DNA of 13,000 bases from Pseudomonadota bacterium (GTDB taxonomy: Bacteria; Desulfobacterota; Desulfobaccia; Desulfobaccales; 0-14-0-80-60-11), in NCBI GenBank assembly GCA_018897875.1, contig JAHIKF010000322.1, forward strand, positions 1 through 13,000. Direction: 5' to 3'. The position numbers were made by a program, and so were the translations under genes. Positions 1 through 6,120 of the stretch are shown piece by piece. The notes beneath the pieces are model-generated. The model was given only the letters and a program-made list of their open reading frames with translations, did no database searches and was not told the DNA's origin. Each line of letters starts with the position of its first letter. The stretch's first letter is position 1.

Positions 1-270
1 CACCGGGGGGCCAACCAGCCGGTGAAGAATAAACTTTCCGGCCGGGTGGAGATCACCTCCCAGAATCACGGCTTTGCCGTGGACCTGGACTCCATCCCCG
101 ACCCGGCGGTGGAACTGACCCACGTTAACCTCAACGACGGCACCCTGGAGGGGTTGCGCCACCCCGGACTCCGGGCCTTCTCGGTGCAGTACCACCCCGA
201 GGCCTCCCCGGGCCCCCATGACGCGGATTATTTGTTTGAGGAATTCTTGAAAATGTTGGAAAAGGCCTAA
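1..270 (+). CDS. carA: Carbamoyl-phosphate synthase small subunit, C-terminal part
   Basis: This is the last 89 codons of the glutaminase subunit of carbamoyl-phosphate synthase; the 5' part lies outside the window. The subunit hydrolyses glutamine and channels ammonia to CarB for carbamoyl phosphate, which feeds pyrimidine and arginine synthesis in the cytoplasm. Reading in frame from base 1, the fragment opens with HRGANQPV, a signature of the class I amidotransferase domain of CarA. It then shows SQNHGFAV and ends with QYHPEASPGPHDA, which carries the catalytic His and Glu of the Cys-His-Glu triad. The nucleophilic Cys would be upstream. The stop is at 268-270. Its partner carB does not follow directly but begins 5.9 kb downstream at 6201, which is unusual because the two are normally adjacent. 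No terminator is visible in the 48 bases before the next gene. Confidence 0.96.
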   Translation, partial: HRGANQPVKNKLSGRVEITSQNHGFAVDLDSIPDPAVELTHVNLNDGTLEGLRHPGLRAFSVQYHPEASPGPHDADYLFEEFLKMLEKA

Positions 271-318
271 ATCTTTCCAAGCCTTCGAGTCGGCAGCACA
301 TTTATTCGGGAGGTTTCA

Positions 319-1395
319 TTGGGAAAAAAACCACCGTTATACGAGTCAGTCGACTGGCCCCATTTTATCATTCAGAGCATGGCCGATGGGGTTATTACGG
401 TGGATGGGAAGTTGCGGATTACTGATCTTAACCGGGCCGGAGAAAAGCTAACCGGTTATTCCCGGGAGGAGGCCCTGGGGCGATTCTGCGGAGATATCCT
501 GAAGAGCAGTTTGTGCGGCCGGGAATGTCCCATGAAAATGGCCATGAACCATGGCGAGGCGGTATCCCGGGAAGTGGTCTTGCAAAACCGGTTGGGGCAA
601 AAAATAGAGATCATGATAGCTGCTTCAGCGTTGCGGGACGACCAGGATAACCTTTGGGGAGGAGTGGAGACTTTTCGAGATATCGGCCCCTTCAAACTCT
701 TAGAAAAGGAAGGCCGCTATTTAGTCGAGATATTCGCCCACGACCTGAAAACCCCGGTGGTGGCGGTAGCTGGCCTTTTAAACCGTCTCCGCCAGGGCAA
801 GATGGGCGAACTCACCCAAGAACAAACCGCCTATATTGCGACCATATACCAGGAAATGCAACGATTGGAGAAGCTCATTACCAGCTTTTTGGACTTTGCC
901 CGGCTGGACCTGCATATAATCACGCCCACCCTCGGAGCCATCCAAGTGGAAAAGGAATGTCGGGAGGTTGTAGACCGGTTTCAAGCCCTGGCAGAAGCTA
1001 AAGGGATTGGCTTGCAGATGGAATTTCCTCAGGCAGGTCTTGTGCTTCAGGCTGATCCCCTGCTGTTTCAGCGCGCTCTGGGCAATCTCCTGGAAAACGC
1101 CCTTAAATACTCCCCGCCCCAGGGTAACGTGGTTTTGGCAGTTGACGATAAGGGTGCTGAGGTGCAATTTGCTCTCAAGGACCAGGGGCCAGGCATTGCT
1201 CCTCAGGACCTGCCGCATCTGTTTGAGTTATTGTATCGAGGCAAAAGCGCGGCTCAAGAAAAATCCGGGTTGGGGCTGGGATTGGCCATCGTCAAACGTA
1301 TCATCGACGCGCACGGGGGCCGCCTCTGGGTGGAAAGCCAAGAAGGACGCGGCGCCACCTTTTTCTTTACCCTGCCCAAGCTTACGGTTAGTTAA
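319..1395 (+). CDS. Soluble PAS-domain sensor histidine kinase (orphan)
   Basis: A 358-residue two-component sensor kinase. The start is a TTG at 319 preceded by GGGAGG at 308-313. Residues about 12-125 form a PAS domain (DGVITVDG, LNRAGEKLTGYSREEALG). It contains three cysteines at 57, 66 and 70 (LCGRECP), a C-x3-C arrangement seen in PAS domains of some deltaproteobacterial regulators and possibly ligand- or redox-sensitive. The dimerisation/phosphoacceptor region has FAHDLKTP with the predicted phosphorylated His141. The ATPase domain shows the N box NLLENALKY (256-264), G1 DQGPGI (288-293), the F-box region LFELLYRG and G2 GLGLGLAI (317-324). All motifs are intact. No membrane segment is seen, so it should act in the cytoplasm. 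No response regulator is in the window, so the partner and signal are unknown. It lies 48 bases after carA and could be co-transcribed. Confidence 0.93.
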   Translation: MGKKPPLYESVDWPHFIIQSMADGVITVDGKLRITDLNRAGEKLTGYSREEALGRFCGDILKSSLCGRECPMKMAMNHGEAVSREVVLQNRLGQKIEIMIAASALRDDQDNLWGGVETFRDIGPFKLLEKEGRYLVEIFAHDLKTPVVAVAGLLNRLRQGKMGELTQEQTAYIATIYQEMQRLEKLITSFLDFARLDLHIITPTLGAIQVEKECREVVDRFQALAEAKGIGLQMEFPQAGLVLQADPLLFQRALGNLLENALKYSPPQGNVVLAVDDKGAEVQFALKDQGPGIAPQDLPHLFELLYRGKSAAQEKSGLGLGLAIVKRIIDAHGGRLWVESQEGRGATFFFTLPKLTVS

Positions 1396-1411
1396 CGGTT
1401 CATCATGGCTC

Positions 1412-1473
1412 GGATTATCATCTCAGTATGAAAAGTTAGGATAGCACGTGTAGCCCTCAAAAAATGATAATCC
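1412..1473. repeat. 10-bp inverted repeat between the kinase and the sorbosone-dehydrogenase-like gene
   Basis: GGATTATCAT at 1412-1421 is the exact reverse complement of ATGATAATCC at 1464-1473. The arms are separated by 42 bases, and the right arm ends four bases before the ATG at 1478. This gap holds no other gene. The arms could be two half-sites for a regulator, or could pair in RNA and cover the region where a ribosome binding site for the next gene would lie; no clear Shine-Dalgarno sequence is visible there. The repeat is seen directly; the function is inference. Confidence 0.4.
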
Positions 1474-1477
1474 CAAA

Positions 1478-2704
1478 ATGAAACGGGTCATAGCTATTAC
1501 CTTTGTCGGGGCTGCCCTTATCTGGGCCGGGAACTTCTACTGGCAAAATTTCCGGCTGGCCGGGCCCGCGGTCCAGCCCCCGCCCCGGGACCTCGCCGGG
1601 CTCCCGGAGGAGGGCAAAGGCCCCGGCTCCGGGAAATCCGCTGACCCGGCCGTCTTTCCCTTAAAGCTGCCGCCGGGATTTGCCTGGACGGTTTTCGCCC
1701 GGGAGGTGAAGGGCGCCCGGGTTTTGGCCCTGGACCCCAATGGCAACCTTCTGGCCAGCCTCACCTCCCAGGGGAAGGTGGTGGCCTTGCCGGATACCAA
1801 CGGCGACGGCGTCGCCGAGGCCGCAGTGACCGTGCTGGAAGGGCTGGATAAGCCCCACGGCTTGGCCTTCGGCCCCGGGAAGGAGCCCCGGCTCTACGTG
1901 GCCGAAACCGGCCAGGTGGCGGCCTACGATTACGACCCGGAGCGGCTCACGGCCACCTACCAGCAGAAAATCGCCGACCTGCCCCCGGGCGGCCGACATT
2001 TCACCCGGTCCCTGAGGTTTTTGCCGGGAGCCCGGGACCGGCGCCTGTTGATTTCCGTGGGCTCCAGTTGCGACGCCTGCCAGGAGGACGACCCGCGGCG
2101 CGCCAAGATCCTGGCGGTGAACCCCGACGGCGGCGATATTTCGACCTATGCCTCGGGGCTGCGGAACTCGGTTTTTATGGTGGTCCATCCCCGGAGTAAA
2201 CACGTCTGGGCCACGGAAATGGGCCGGGACGATCTGGGGGACAATTGGCCCCCGGACGAGATCAACATCATCCTGGAAGGGAGCCATTACGGCTGGCCTT
2301 ACTGTTACGGCAAACGCCTCCATGACGATAAGAGCGATCCCACCGGGGCTCACCGGGAGTTCTGTAAGGACACCATTCCGTCTTTTATCGACATCCCGGC
2401 GCACTCCGCGCCCCTGGGCCTGGCCTTCTTCCCGGCCGAGTGGCCCCGGGAGTTCCGCCACGACCTCCTGGTGGCCTTGCACGGCGCCGCCAACCGCACC
2501 GCACCCACGGGAGCAAAGGTGGTGCGCTATAAGCTGGATGCCGCCGGCAATTTTGTCGACGTGGAGAATTTCATCACCGGCTGGCTGACGCCTCCCGGCG
2601 CCCTGGGCCGCCCGGTGGACATTCTTATAACGCCCGAAGGGGTCATCTTTATTTCCGATGATAAAGCTGGGGTGGTTTATCGGGTGGTTTATGAGAAAAT
2701 GTGA
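1478..2704 (+). CDS. Membrane-anchored PQQ-type sorbosone/glucose dehydrogenase-like beta-propeller protein
   Basis: A 408-residue protein of the sorbosone/soluble aldose dehydrogenase (GSDH-like) beta-propeller family, whose studied members oxidise sugars or aldehydes in the periplasm with PQQ. Residues 4-21 are one hydrophobic segment with a basic start (MKR), giving a signal anchor or uncleaved signal peptide; residues 30-60 form a Pro/Gly-rich linker. The propeller starts near residue 62 with KLPPGF. Family-like motifs follow: DKPHGLAF with His127, GGRHFTRSLRF (171-181), GLRNSV (227-232), EMGRDDLGDNWPPDEIN (247-263), HYGWPYCYG (270-278), HSAPLGLAF (309-317) and a closing GRPVDI...GVIFISDD region. 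Cysteines 198 and 201 form a CxxC, and two more are at 276 and 296, so disulfides are possible. The true cofactor and substrate cannot be read from sequence. There is no convincing ribosome binding site. The following gene begins 12 bases after the stop but has very different base composition. Confidence 0.85.
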   Translation: MKRVIAITFVGAALIWAGNFYWQNFRLAGPAVQPPPRDLAGLPEEGKGPGSGKSADPAVFPLKLPPGFAWTVFAREVKGARVLALDPNGNLLASLTSQGKVVALPDTNGDGVAEAAVTVLEGLDKPHGLAFGPGKEPRLYVAETGQVAAYDYDPERLTATYQQKIADLPPGGRHFTRSLRFLPGARDRRLLISVGSSCDACQEDDPRRAKILAVNPDGGDISTYASGLRNSVFMVVHPRSKHVWATEMGRDDLGDNWPPDEINIILEGSHYGWPYCYGKRLHDDKSDPTGAHREFCKDTIPSFIDIPAHSAPLGLAFFPAEWPREFRHDLLVALHGAANRTAPTGAKVVRYKLDAAGNFVDVENFITGWLTPPGALGRPVDILITPEGVIFISDDKAGVVYRVVYEKM

Positions 2705-2716
2705 GGAAGTAAGGTT

Positions 2717-3895
2717 ATGTTAGAAAAACATCCTGACACAATGAGCGATTCAGAACTTTATCAAAAGATTCATTCATGGGTCCACACAAAAACCCCAGAA
2801 TCGATTTTTTTAGATTACAAGAAGGAACTATTTTTTGAAACACAGAAACAAAAGATAGAATTAGGAAAAGATATTTCATCATTTGCTAATACAAAAGGAG
2901 GGTGTTTATTATATGGAATTGATGAGGATAGACAAAGTATAGATTCGGCTCCTATTCCTAAAATAGAGTATGGAATGGTACCAATAAATCGTCAATTGAT
3001 TGATATTGAGAATATTTTAGGTAGCATTATATCTCCAACTTTACCAGAATTAAGAATCCGTCAAGTATCACTTGAACATGATACTAGTAAAATAGTTTAT
3101 CTTATCTGGCATCCGAAAAGTTGGGTGGCCCCTCATATGGTAAACGGTTTCAAAAACAATAAATACTATAAACGGGGTAATTTTAAATCAGAACCAATGG
3201 AAGAACATGAAGTAGACATCTTATATCAAGCACGAAGTTTAACAAATAATAAATTGAGAGATTTTATTAAAAATATTGACTTTGGATTAAATCATATACA
3301 ACAATCGGCTTTTCATTTGAAGTTTGTTGCATCTCCATATTATTTATCGCCTTATTCTAAATATTTTAATTATCCAGATGCTTCTAAATTAATAGAACCT
3401 GATCATCTCATACGAGATAAGATATCTTTTTTAAACGGAGTTACATTTACCACTCATGATAGAGAGTTTGTTATTAAAACTTACTTTAATGGTATGCTGT
3501 CTATTTGCTATAATGTTGAAGATCATATCAAAAATATGACTATAGATGGTGTTAACTTAAATATATTATATTTAAAAGGACTTATTCCTATATTACATAA
3601 TATCATAAATGTGGTAGCTTCTTATTATAAAAAGCTATGTTTTTATGGACCCATAACTATTAATCTCTTATTAGATAATTCTAATAAAATGTATCTGTAT
3701 TGCGATAAGTCAAAGTGGATTGGAAATATGAGACATTCAGAATTTGATAATTATGTTTGGAATAATATAAAATTTGAATTTGATGAAGTATTCTCAGCAA
3801 TAGATATTTTATCTAAAACTGGCACTATAATAGAGACATTAACCAATAGAATCAAATATGGTTTTGGATATTACAATTTTGAAAATAACCCTTAA
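2717..3895 (+). CDS. AlbA_2 (Schlafen-type) domain protein, AT-rich, likely acquired
   Basis: A 392-residue protein with an N-terminal AlbA_2 / Schlafen AlbA-like domain, about residues 28-170. The evidence is the order of motifs: FLDYKKEL (31-38), GKDISSFANTKGGCLLYGIDED (split here as GKDISSFANT at 50-59 and KGGCLLYGIDED at 60-71), ISPTLPELRI (105-114), then VYLIWHPKSWVAPH and KYYKRGNFKSEPM (149-161). The domain is usually described as nucleic-acid or nucleotide binding; it occurs in transcriptional regulators, Schlafen nucleases and some defence-linked genes. Residues 175-392 are rich in Asn, Ile, Tyr and Phe and match nothing I recognise. The base composition is striking: about 30% GC by eye with many A/T-ending codons, between genes near 60%. 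This points to horizontal transfer. The start at 2717 has AAGG/GAGG sequences upstream at 2703-2714. No transposase or terminal repeats were found next to it. It precedes an MNT/HEPN pair by 31 bases. Confidence 0.85.
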   Translation: MLEKHPDTMSDSELYQKIHSWVHTKTPESIFLDYKKELFFETQKQKIELGKDISSFANTKGGCLLYGIDEDRQSIDSAPIPKIEYGMVPINRQLIDIENILGSIISPTLPELRIRQVSLEHDTSKIVYLIWHPKSWVAPHMVNGFKNNKYYKRGNFKSEPMEEHEVDILYQARSLTNNKLRDFIKNIDFGLNHIQQSAFHLKFVASPYYLSPYSKYFNYPDASKLIEPDHLIRDKISFLNGVTFTTHDREFVIKTYFNGMLSICYNVEDHIKNMTIDGVNLNILYLKGLIPILHNIINVVASYYKKLCFYGPITINLLLDNSNKMYLYCDKSKWIGNMRHSEFDNYVWNNIKFEFDEVFSAIDILSKTGTIIETLTNRIKYGFGYYNFENNP

Positions 3896-3926
3896 TGAAA
3901 GGCTGCTTGGCTAATAGGAGTGCGCC

Positions 3927-4247
3927 GTGAACCTGGACCAGAAGCTAATTGAGGAAATCGTAGGTCGCATTTTGGCTGTTACCCTGGCAGATCGGATCAT
4001 CATTTTCGGATCGGCTGCCACTGGCAAAATGACCCGGGATAGTGATATTGACGTGCTGGTTCTGAAGTCCGCCCCCGATAATCCTCGCCGCGAAAGCGTG
4101 CGTGTCCGACAGGCTTTAAGTGCTTTGGGCTATCCCTTCGACATCATTGTCATGGCCACAGAGCGCTTTGAGGAAAGCAAAGGGGTCATCGGGGGCATCG
4201 CCTTTCCGGCCAACAAATATGGGAAAGTGATCTATGAGGCCGCCTGA
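3927..4247 (+). CDS. mntA: MNT-type nucleotidyltransferase, antitoxin of the HEPN partner
   Basis: A 106-residue minimal nucleotidyltransferase of the DNA polymerase beta superfamily. The GTG start at 3927 is set by TAGGAG at 3915-3920. The hallmark GSAATGKMTRDSDIDVLVL spans residues 28-46, giving the Gly-Ser motif and the metal-binding Asp40 and Asp42. FDIIVM supplies a third carboxylate at Asp72, so the active site looks complete. In studied MNT/HEPN pairs the MNT protein is the antitoxin and neutralises the HEPN partner by transferring AMP to it; that role here is inferred from family and arrangement. Its last 14 bases overlap the start of the HEPN gene, a sign of translational coupling. 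The GC content is normal for the window, unlike the AT-rich gene just upstream, so the two probably have different histories even if they now act side by side. Confidence 0.9.
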   Translation: MNLDQKLIEEIVGRILAVTLADRIIIFGSAATGKMTRDSDIDVLVLKSAPDNPRRESVRVRQALSALGYPFDIIVMATERFEESKGVIGGIAFPANKYGKVIYEAA

Positions 4248-4644
4248 GGAGGTAAAACGCGACCTGGTCCGGCAATGGCTAGCAAGGGCCGATGATGACC
4301 TGGATGCGGCCAAATTCCTTTTTGCTCCCGGAAAGTCTTTTTTTGCCGCCATCTGCTTCCACTGCCAGCAGGCCGCGGAAAAGTATTTAAAGGCGCTTTT
4401 AACCTGGCATCAAATCGAGTTCCCCAAAACCCATGATCTGGAATTGCTTCTTAGTCTCATCGCCTCGACAGACTCGGCTCTGGCTTCGTCATTGACCGAA
4501 GTTGCCCTGCTCAATCCCTACGGGGTGGAAATTCGCTATCCCGGGGATGTCCCGGAGACTACCGGGAAAGACGCTGAAGAAGCAATGCGACTTGCCGATA
4601 AAGTGCAGGAAGCGATCTTCCTGGCGTTGAAAGACAAGGCTTGA
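4234..4644 (+). CDS. HEPN domain protein, partner of the MNT nucleotidyltransferase
   Basis: A 136-residue single-domain HEPN protein, probably helical throughout. Diagnostic stretches are WLARADDDLDAAKFLF (15-30), FFAAICFHCQQAAEKYLKAL (36-55), PKTHDLELLL (64-73) and GVEIRYPGD (97-105). These place it in the HEPN family whose members pair with minimal nucleotidyltransferases. Toxic HepT-type HEPN proteins are RNases with an R-x(4-6)-H motif. I cannot find that motif here, since Arg101 is followed by no suitable His. This protein therefore belongs to the other branch, where a nuclease role is less certain and it may instead be a substrate-binding or regulatory partner. The ATG at 4234 lies inside the MNT gene; a start slightly further in is possible. 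A GC-rich hairpin at 4657-4673 follows the stop. Confidence 0.88.
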   Translation: MRPPEEVKRDLVRQWLARADDDLDAAKFLFAPGKSFFAAICFHCQQAAEKYLKALLTWHQIEFPKTHDLELLLSLIASTDSALASSLTEVALLNPYGVEIRYPGDVPETTGKDAEEAMRLADKVQEAIFLALKDKA

Positions 4645-4656
4645 GAAATATTGTGG

Positions 4657-4680
4657 GGTGGGGGCGGCCCACCATTTAAT
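4657..4680 (+). terminator. Possible weak terminator after the MNT/HEPN pair
   Basis: GGTGGG (4657-4662) and CCCACC (4668-4673) form a perfect 6-bp stem with a 5-base loop, followed by the AT-rich ATTTAAT. It sits 13 bases after the HEPN stop codon. There is no run of four or more T, so termination would be inefficient or would need other factors. Confidence 0.35.
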
Positions 4681-4698
4681 ATCCCGATTATATGGAAT

Positions 4699-4736
4699 GT
4701 TTGGTCAAATGCACCATGCCTATAACTAAACCAAAC
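4699..4736. other. Inverted repeat upstream of the FecR-domain gene
   Basis: GTTTGGT at 4699-4705 is the reverse complement of ACCAAAC at 4730-4736, with a 24-base loop. It ends 33 bases before the ATG of the FecR-domain gene. It could be an operator or a leader stem. The ribosome binding site GAGGAGGG at 4755-4762 lies outside it. Function is not known. Confidence 0.3.
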
Positions 4737-4769
4737 GCAACCCCCAATCCTATTGAGGAGGGCTGCACA

Positions 4770-5609
4770 ATGACTCGAAAATACCTGTTGGTCGTCATCG
4801 CCATAGTGGCGCTCTTGGGGGTGTTTGCCCTGTCGGCCCACGCCTCGGTGGTTGGCCGCTTTACCCTGATCAAGGGCAAGGTGGACGTCCTCAAGGGCGG
4901 CAAGCTCCCCGCCATTGCCGCCCAGGTCCAGGACGGGGTGGAAACCGGCGACGTGATTCGCACCAAGAGCGGGGCCAAGGCCCAACTGTCCATGGTGGAT
5001 GCCTCCGTCATCACCCTGGCGCCGGAGTCCCGCCTGGCCATCGCCGATTATCAATATAATCCCGCCCGGGGAGAGCGCCGGGCCGTGTTGCGCCTCTTCC
5101 GGGGCCTGGTGCACACCGTGGTTAACCGTATCATCAAGACCGAAGAGCCGGATTTTCTCATGGAGACCCACACCGCCACCATCGGGGTGCGAGGCACCGA
5201 CTGGTACACGCTCCTGGGCCCCAATTCCACGGGGGTGTATCTGCCCCGGGGTATTTTGGGCGTCAGTTCCAACCTCCCCACCGTTCCGGCCTTGCTCCTG
5301 CTGCAGTCCAGTCAATTTACCCAGATTATCCAGGGCAGACAACCCTCCCTGGCCCAGGCCCTGACGCCGGAGATCCTGAGAATGCTGGACCGGCTGATGG
5401 ACACCGGGCTGACCGACGGCGGGTTAGGATTTGGCCAGCCTGCCCGCGGTACGGGCGCCCAATACCAAACTCCCTTGACCATGCCGGGGAGCCCGGATCA
5501 GAAGATTTTGCAGCAAACTATTCCCCCGGTGCTCGTGCCCCAGCATCAGGCTCCACCTCCGGTCCAATCGGCTCCGGTCCAACCGGGACCGCATGGGAGC
5601 CCGCATTAA
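4770..5609 (+). CDS. Secreted FecR-domain protein
   Basis: A 279-residue exported protein. The ATG at 4770 is chosen over in-frame starts further upstream because GAGGAGGG lies at 4755-4762 and because the protein then begins with a classic signal peptide: MTRK, a hydrophobic core (5-21), and a likely signal peptidase I site AHA/S after residue 25. The FecR-like domain covers about residues 27-165. It runs from GRFTLIKGKVDVLKGGKLP through VQDGVETGDVIRTKSGAKAQ and LAPESRLAI to METHTATIGVRGTDWY, a family signature. The C-terminal part, after about residue 235, is rich in Pro and Gln. FecR of E. coli is a membrane anti-sigma factor, but this protein has no cytoplasmic domain. It resembles the many stand-alone periplasmic FecR-domain proteins of unknown job, so iron signalling should not be assumed. 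No sigma factor or TonB receptor is nearby. Confidence 0.88.
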   Translation: MTRKYLLVVIAIVALLGVFALSAHASVVGRFTLIKGKVDVLKGGKLPAIAAQVQDGVETGDVIRTKSGAKAQLSMVDASVITLAPESRLAIADYQYNPARGERRAVLRLFRGLVHTVVNRIIKTEEPDFLMETHTATIGVRGTDWYTLLGPNSTGVYLPRGILGVSSNLPTVPALLLLQSSQFTQIIQGRQPSLAQALTPEILRMLDRLMDTGLTDGGLGFGQPARGTGAQYQTPLTMPGSPDQKILQQTIPPVLVPQHQAPPPVQSAPVQPGPHGSPH

Positions 5610-5747
5610 TGCGTCAGTTCGCCCGCGGCTGGCATCAATGATGCGGAGAGCTGAGACCGAGTCGCAATCGATTGACGACACAGGCGTTTCGCCTATGCAG
5701 GCGCGGGCGAAACGTCCATGACCTCTGGGTTGGTCACTCACGGAGAT

Positions 5748-5839
5748 AAAAATCCCCCCTACCCCCCTTTAGAAAAGGGGGGGAAAGACTGCGGCCTCCT
5801 TAAAGTCCCCCTTTTTTAAAGGGGGATTTAGGGGGATTT
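5748..5839. repeat. C-run/G-run inverted-repeat element
   Basis: The left arm at 5748-5770 (two C-runs bounded by AAAAAT and TTT) is an almost exact inverse of the right arm at 5818-5839 (AAA, then two G-runs separated by ATTTA, ending in ATTT). Each arm can also fold with adjacent sequence: CCCCCCTTT with AAAAGGGGGG (5762-5782), and CCCCCTTT with AAAGGGGG (5807-5825). The core between them is unrelated. Short elements with C-run/G-run arms of this kind are dispersed in intergenic DNA of many bacterial genomes. This one looks like a small non-autonomous repeat or a back-to-back hairpin pair, which could also end transcription in either direction. Confidence 0.7.
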
Positions 5840-5907
5840 GAAGTTTCACGGTAAAGTCTGTGTCTGCAAATAATTGCTTTTTGAAAGCACCTCGGTATTA
5901 GACTCCG

Positions 5908-5956
5908 GGGCGCCGGTGGCCGGGTGGCTTCACCCTCCCGGTGTTCTCCGGCGCCC
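5908..5956 (+). other. Stable GC-rich stem-loop in the carB leader region
   Basis: GGGCGCCGG at 5908-5916 pairs perfectly with CCGGCGCCC at 5948-5956. An inner GGGTG/CACCC stem (5922-5926 and 5931-5935, loop GCTT) can form inside it, and an alternative inner pairing CCGGG/CCCGG overlaps that one. It lies about 245 bases before the carB start. The folding is direct sequence complementarity; a regulatory role in pyrimidine control is only a possibility. There is no T-run behind it. Confidence 0.45.
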
Positions 5957-6100
5957 GCGGCCGGGATGCCGGGATCAGGAAAAATCTACTGGCCTTGATA
6001 GGCGCAAAAGAATACTATTGATAGGATGTCTTCCAGGCGCTCTACCTGCCGGGCCACCTCGCCGGCCTTAGCCTGGAGAGGTAAATAAACCCGCATAACT

Positions 6101-6120
6101 GCGCCGGTTTGGCGCCTTTT
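6101..6120 (+). terminator. Possible attenuator-like hairpin before carB
   Basis: GCGCC (6101-6105) and GGCGC (6111-6115) form a short stem with loop GGTTT, followed closely by CTTTT. Flanking AACCC (6088-6092) and GGGTT (6121-6125) could extend or compete with it. It is 80 bases before the carB ATG. The short stem and four-base T-run make it a weak terminator at best, but the position suits attenuation. Confidence 0.3.

Noticed and set aside
1661..2482. A 273-codon minus-strand open frame opposite the dehydrogenase-like gene
   Set aside because: Composition is typical of antisense shadows in GC-rich genes, and the + strand gene has clear family motifs.
4692..4769. Longer N-terminus for the FecR-domain protein
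   Set aside because: The ATG at 4770 has an excellent ribosome binding site and gives a normal signal peptide; the longer form would put 26 polar residues before it.
4536..5342. A 268-codon minus-strand open frame across the HEPN and FecR-domain genes
   Set aside because: It overlaps two well-supported genes, spans their intergenic gap and has no recognisable domain.
4770..5609. Classical FecIRA-type iron signalling
   Set aside because: The protein is secreted with no cytoplasmic anti-sigma domain, and no FecI-like sigma factor or TonB receptor gene is in the window.
5874..6071. A 65-codon + strand open frame in the gap before carB
   Set aside because: It starts in an intergenic region without a ribosome binding site and reads as Arg/Pro/Gly low complexity across a strong stem-loop.
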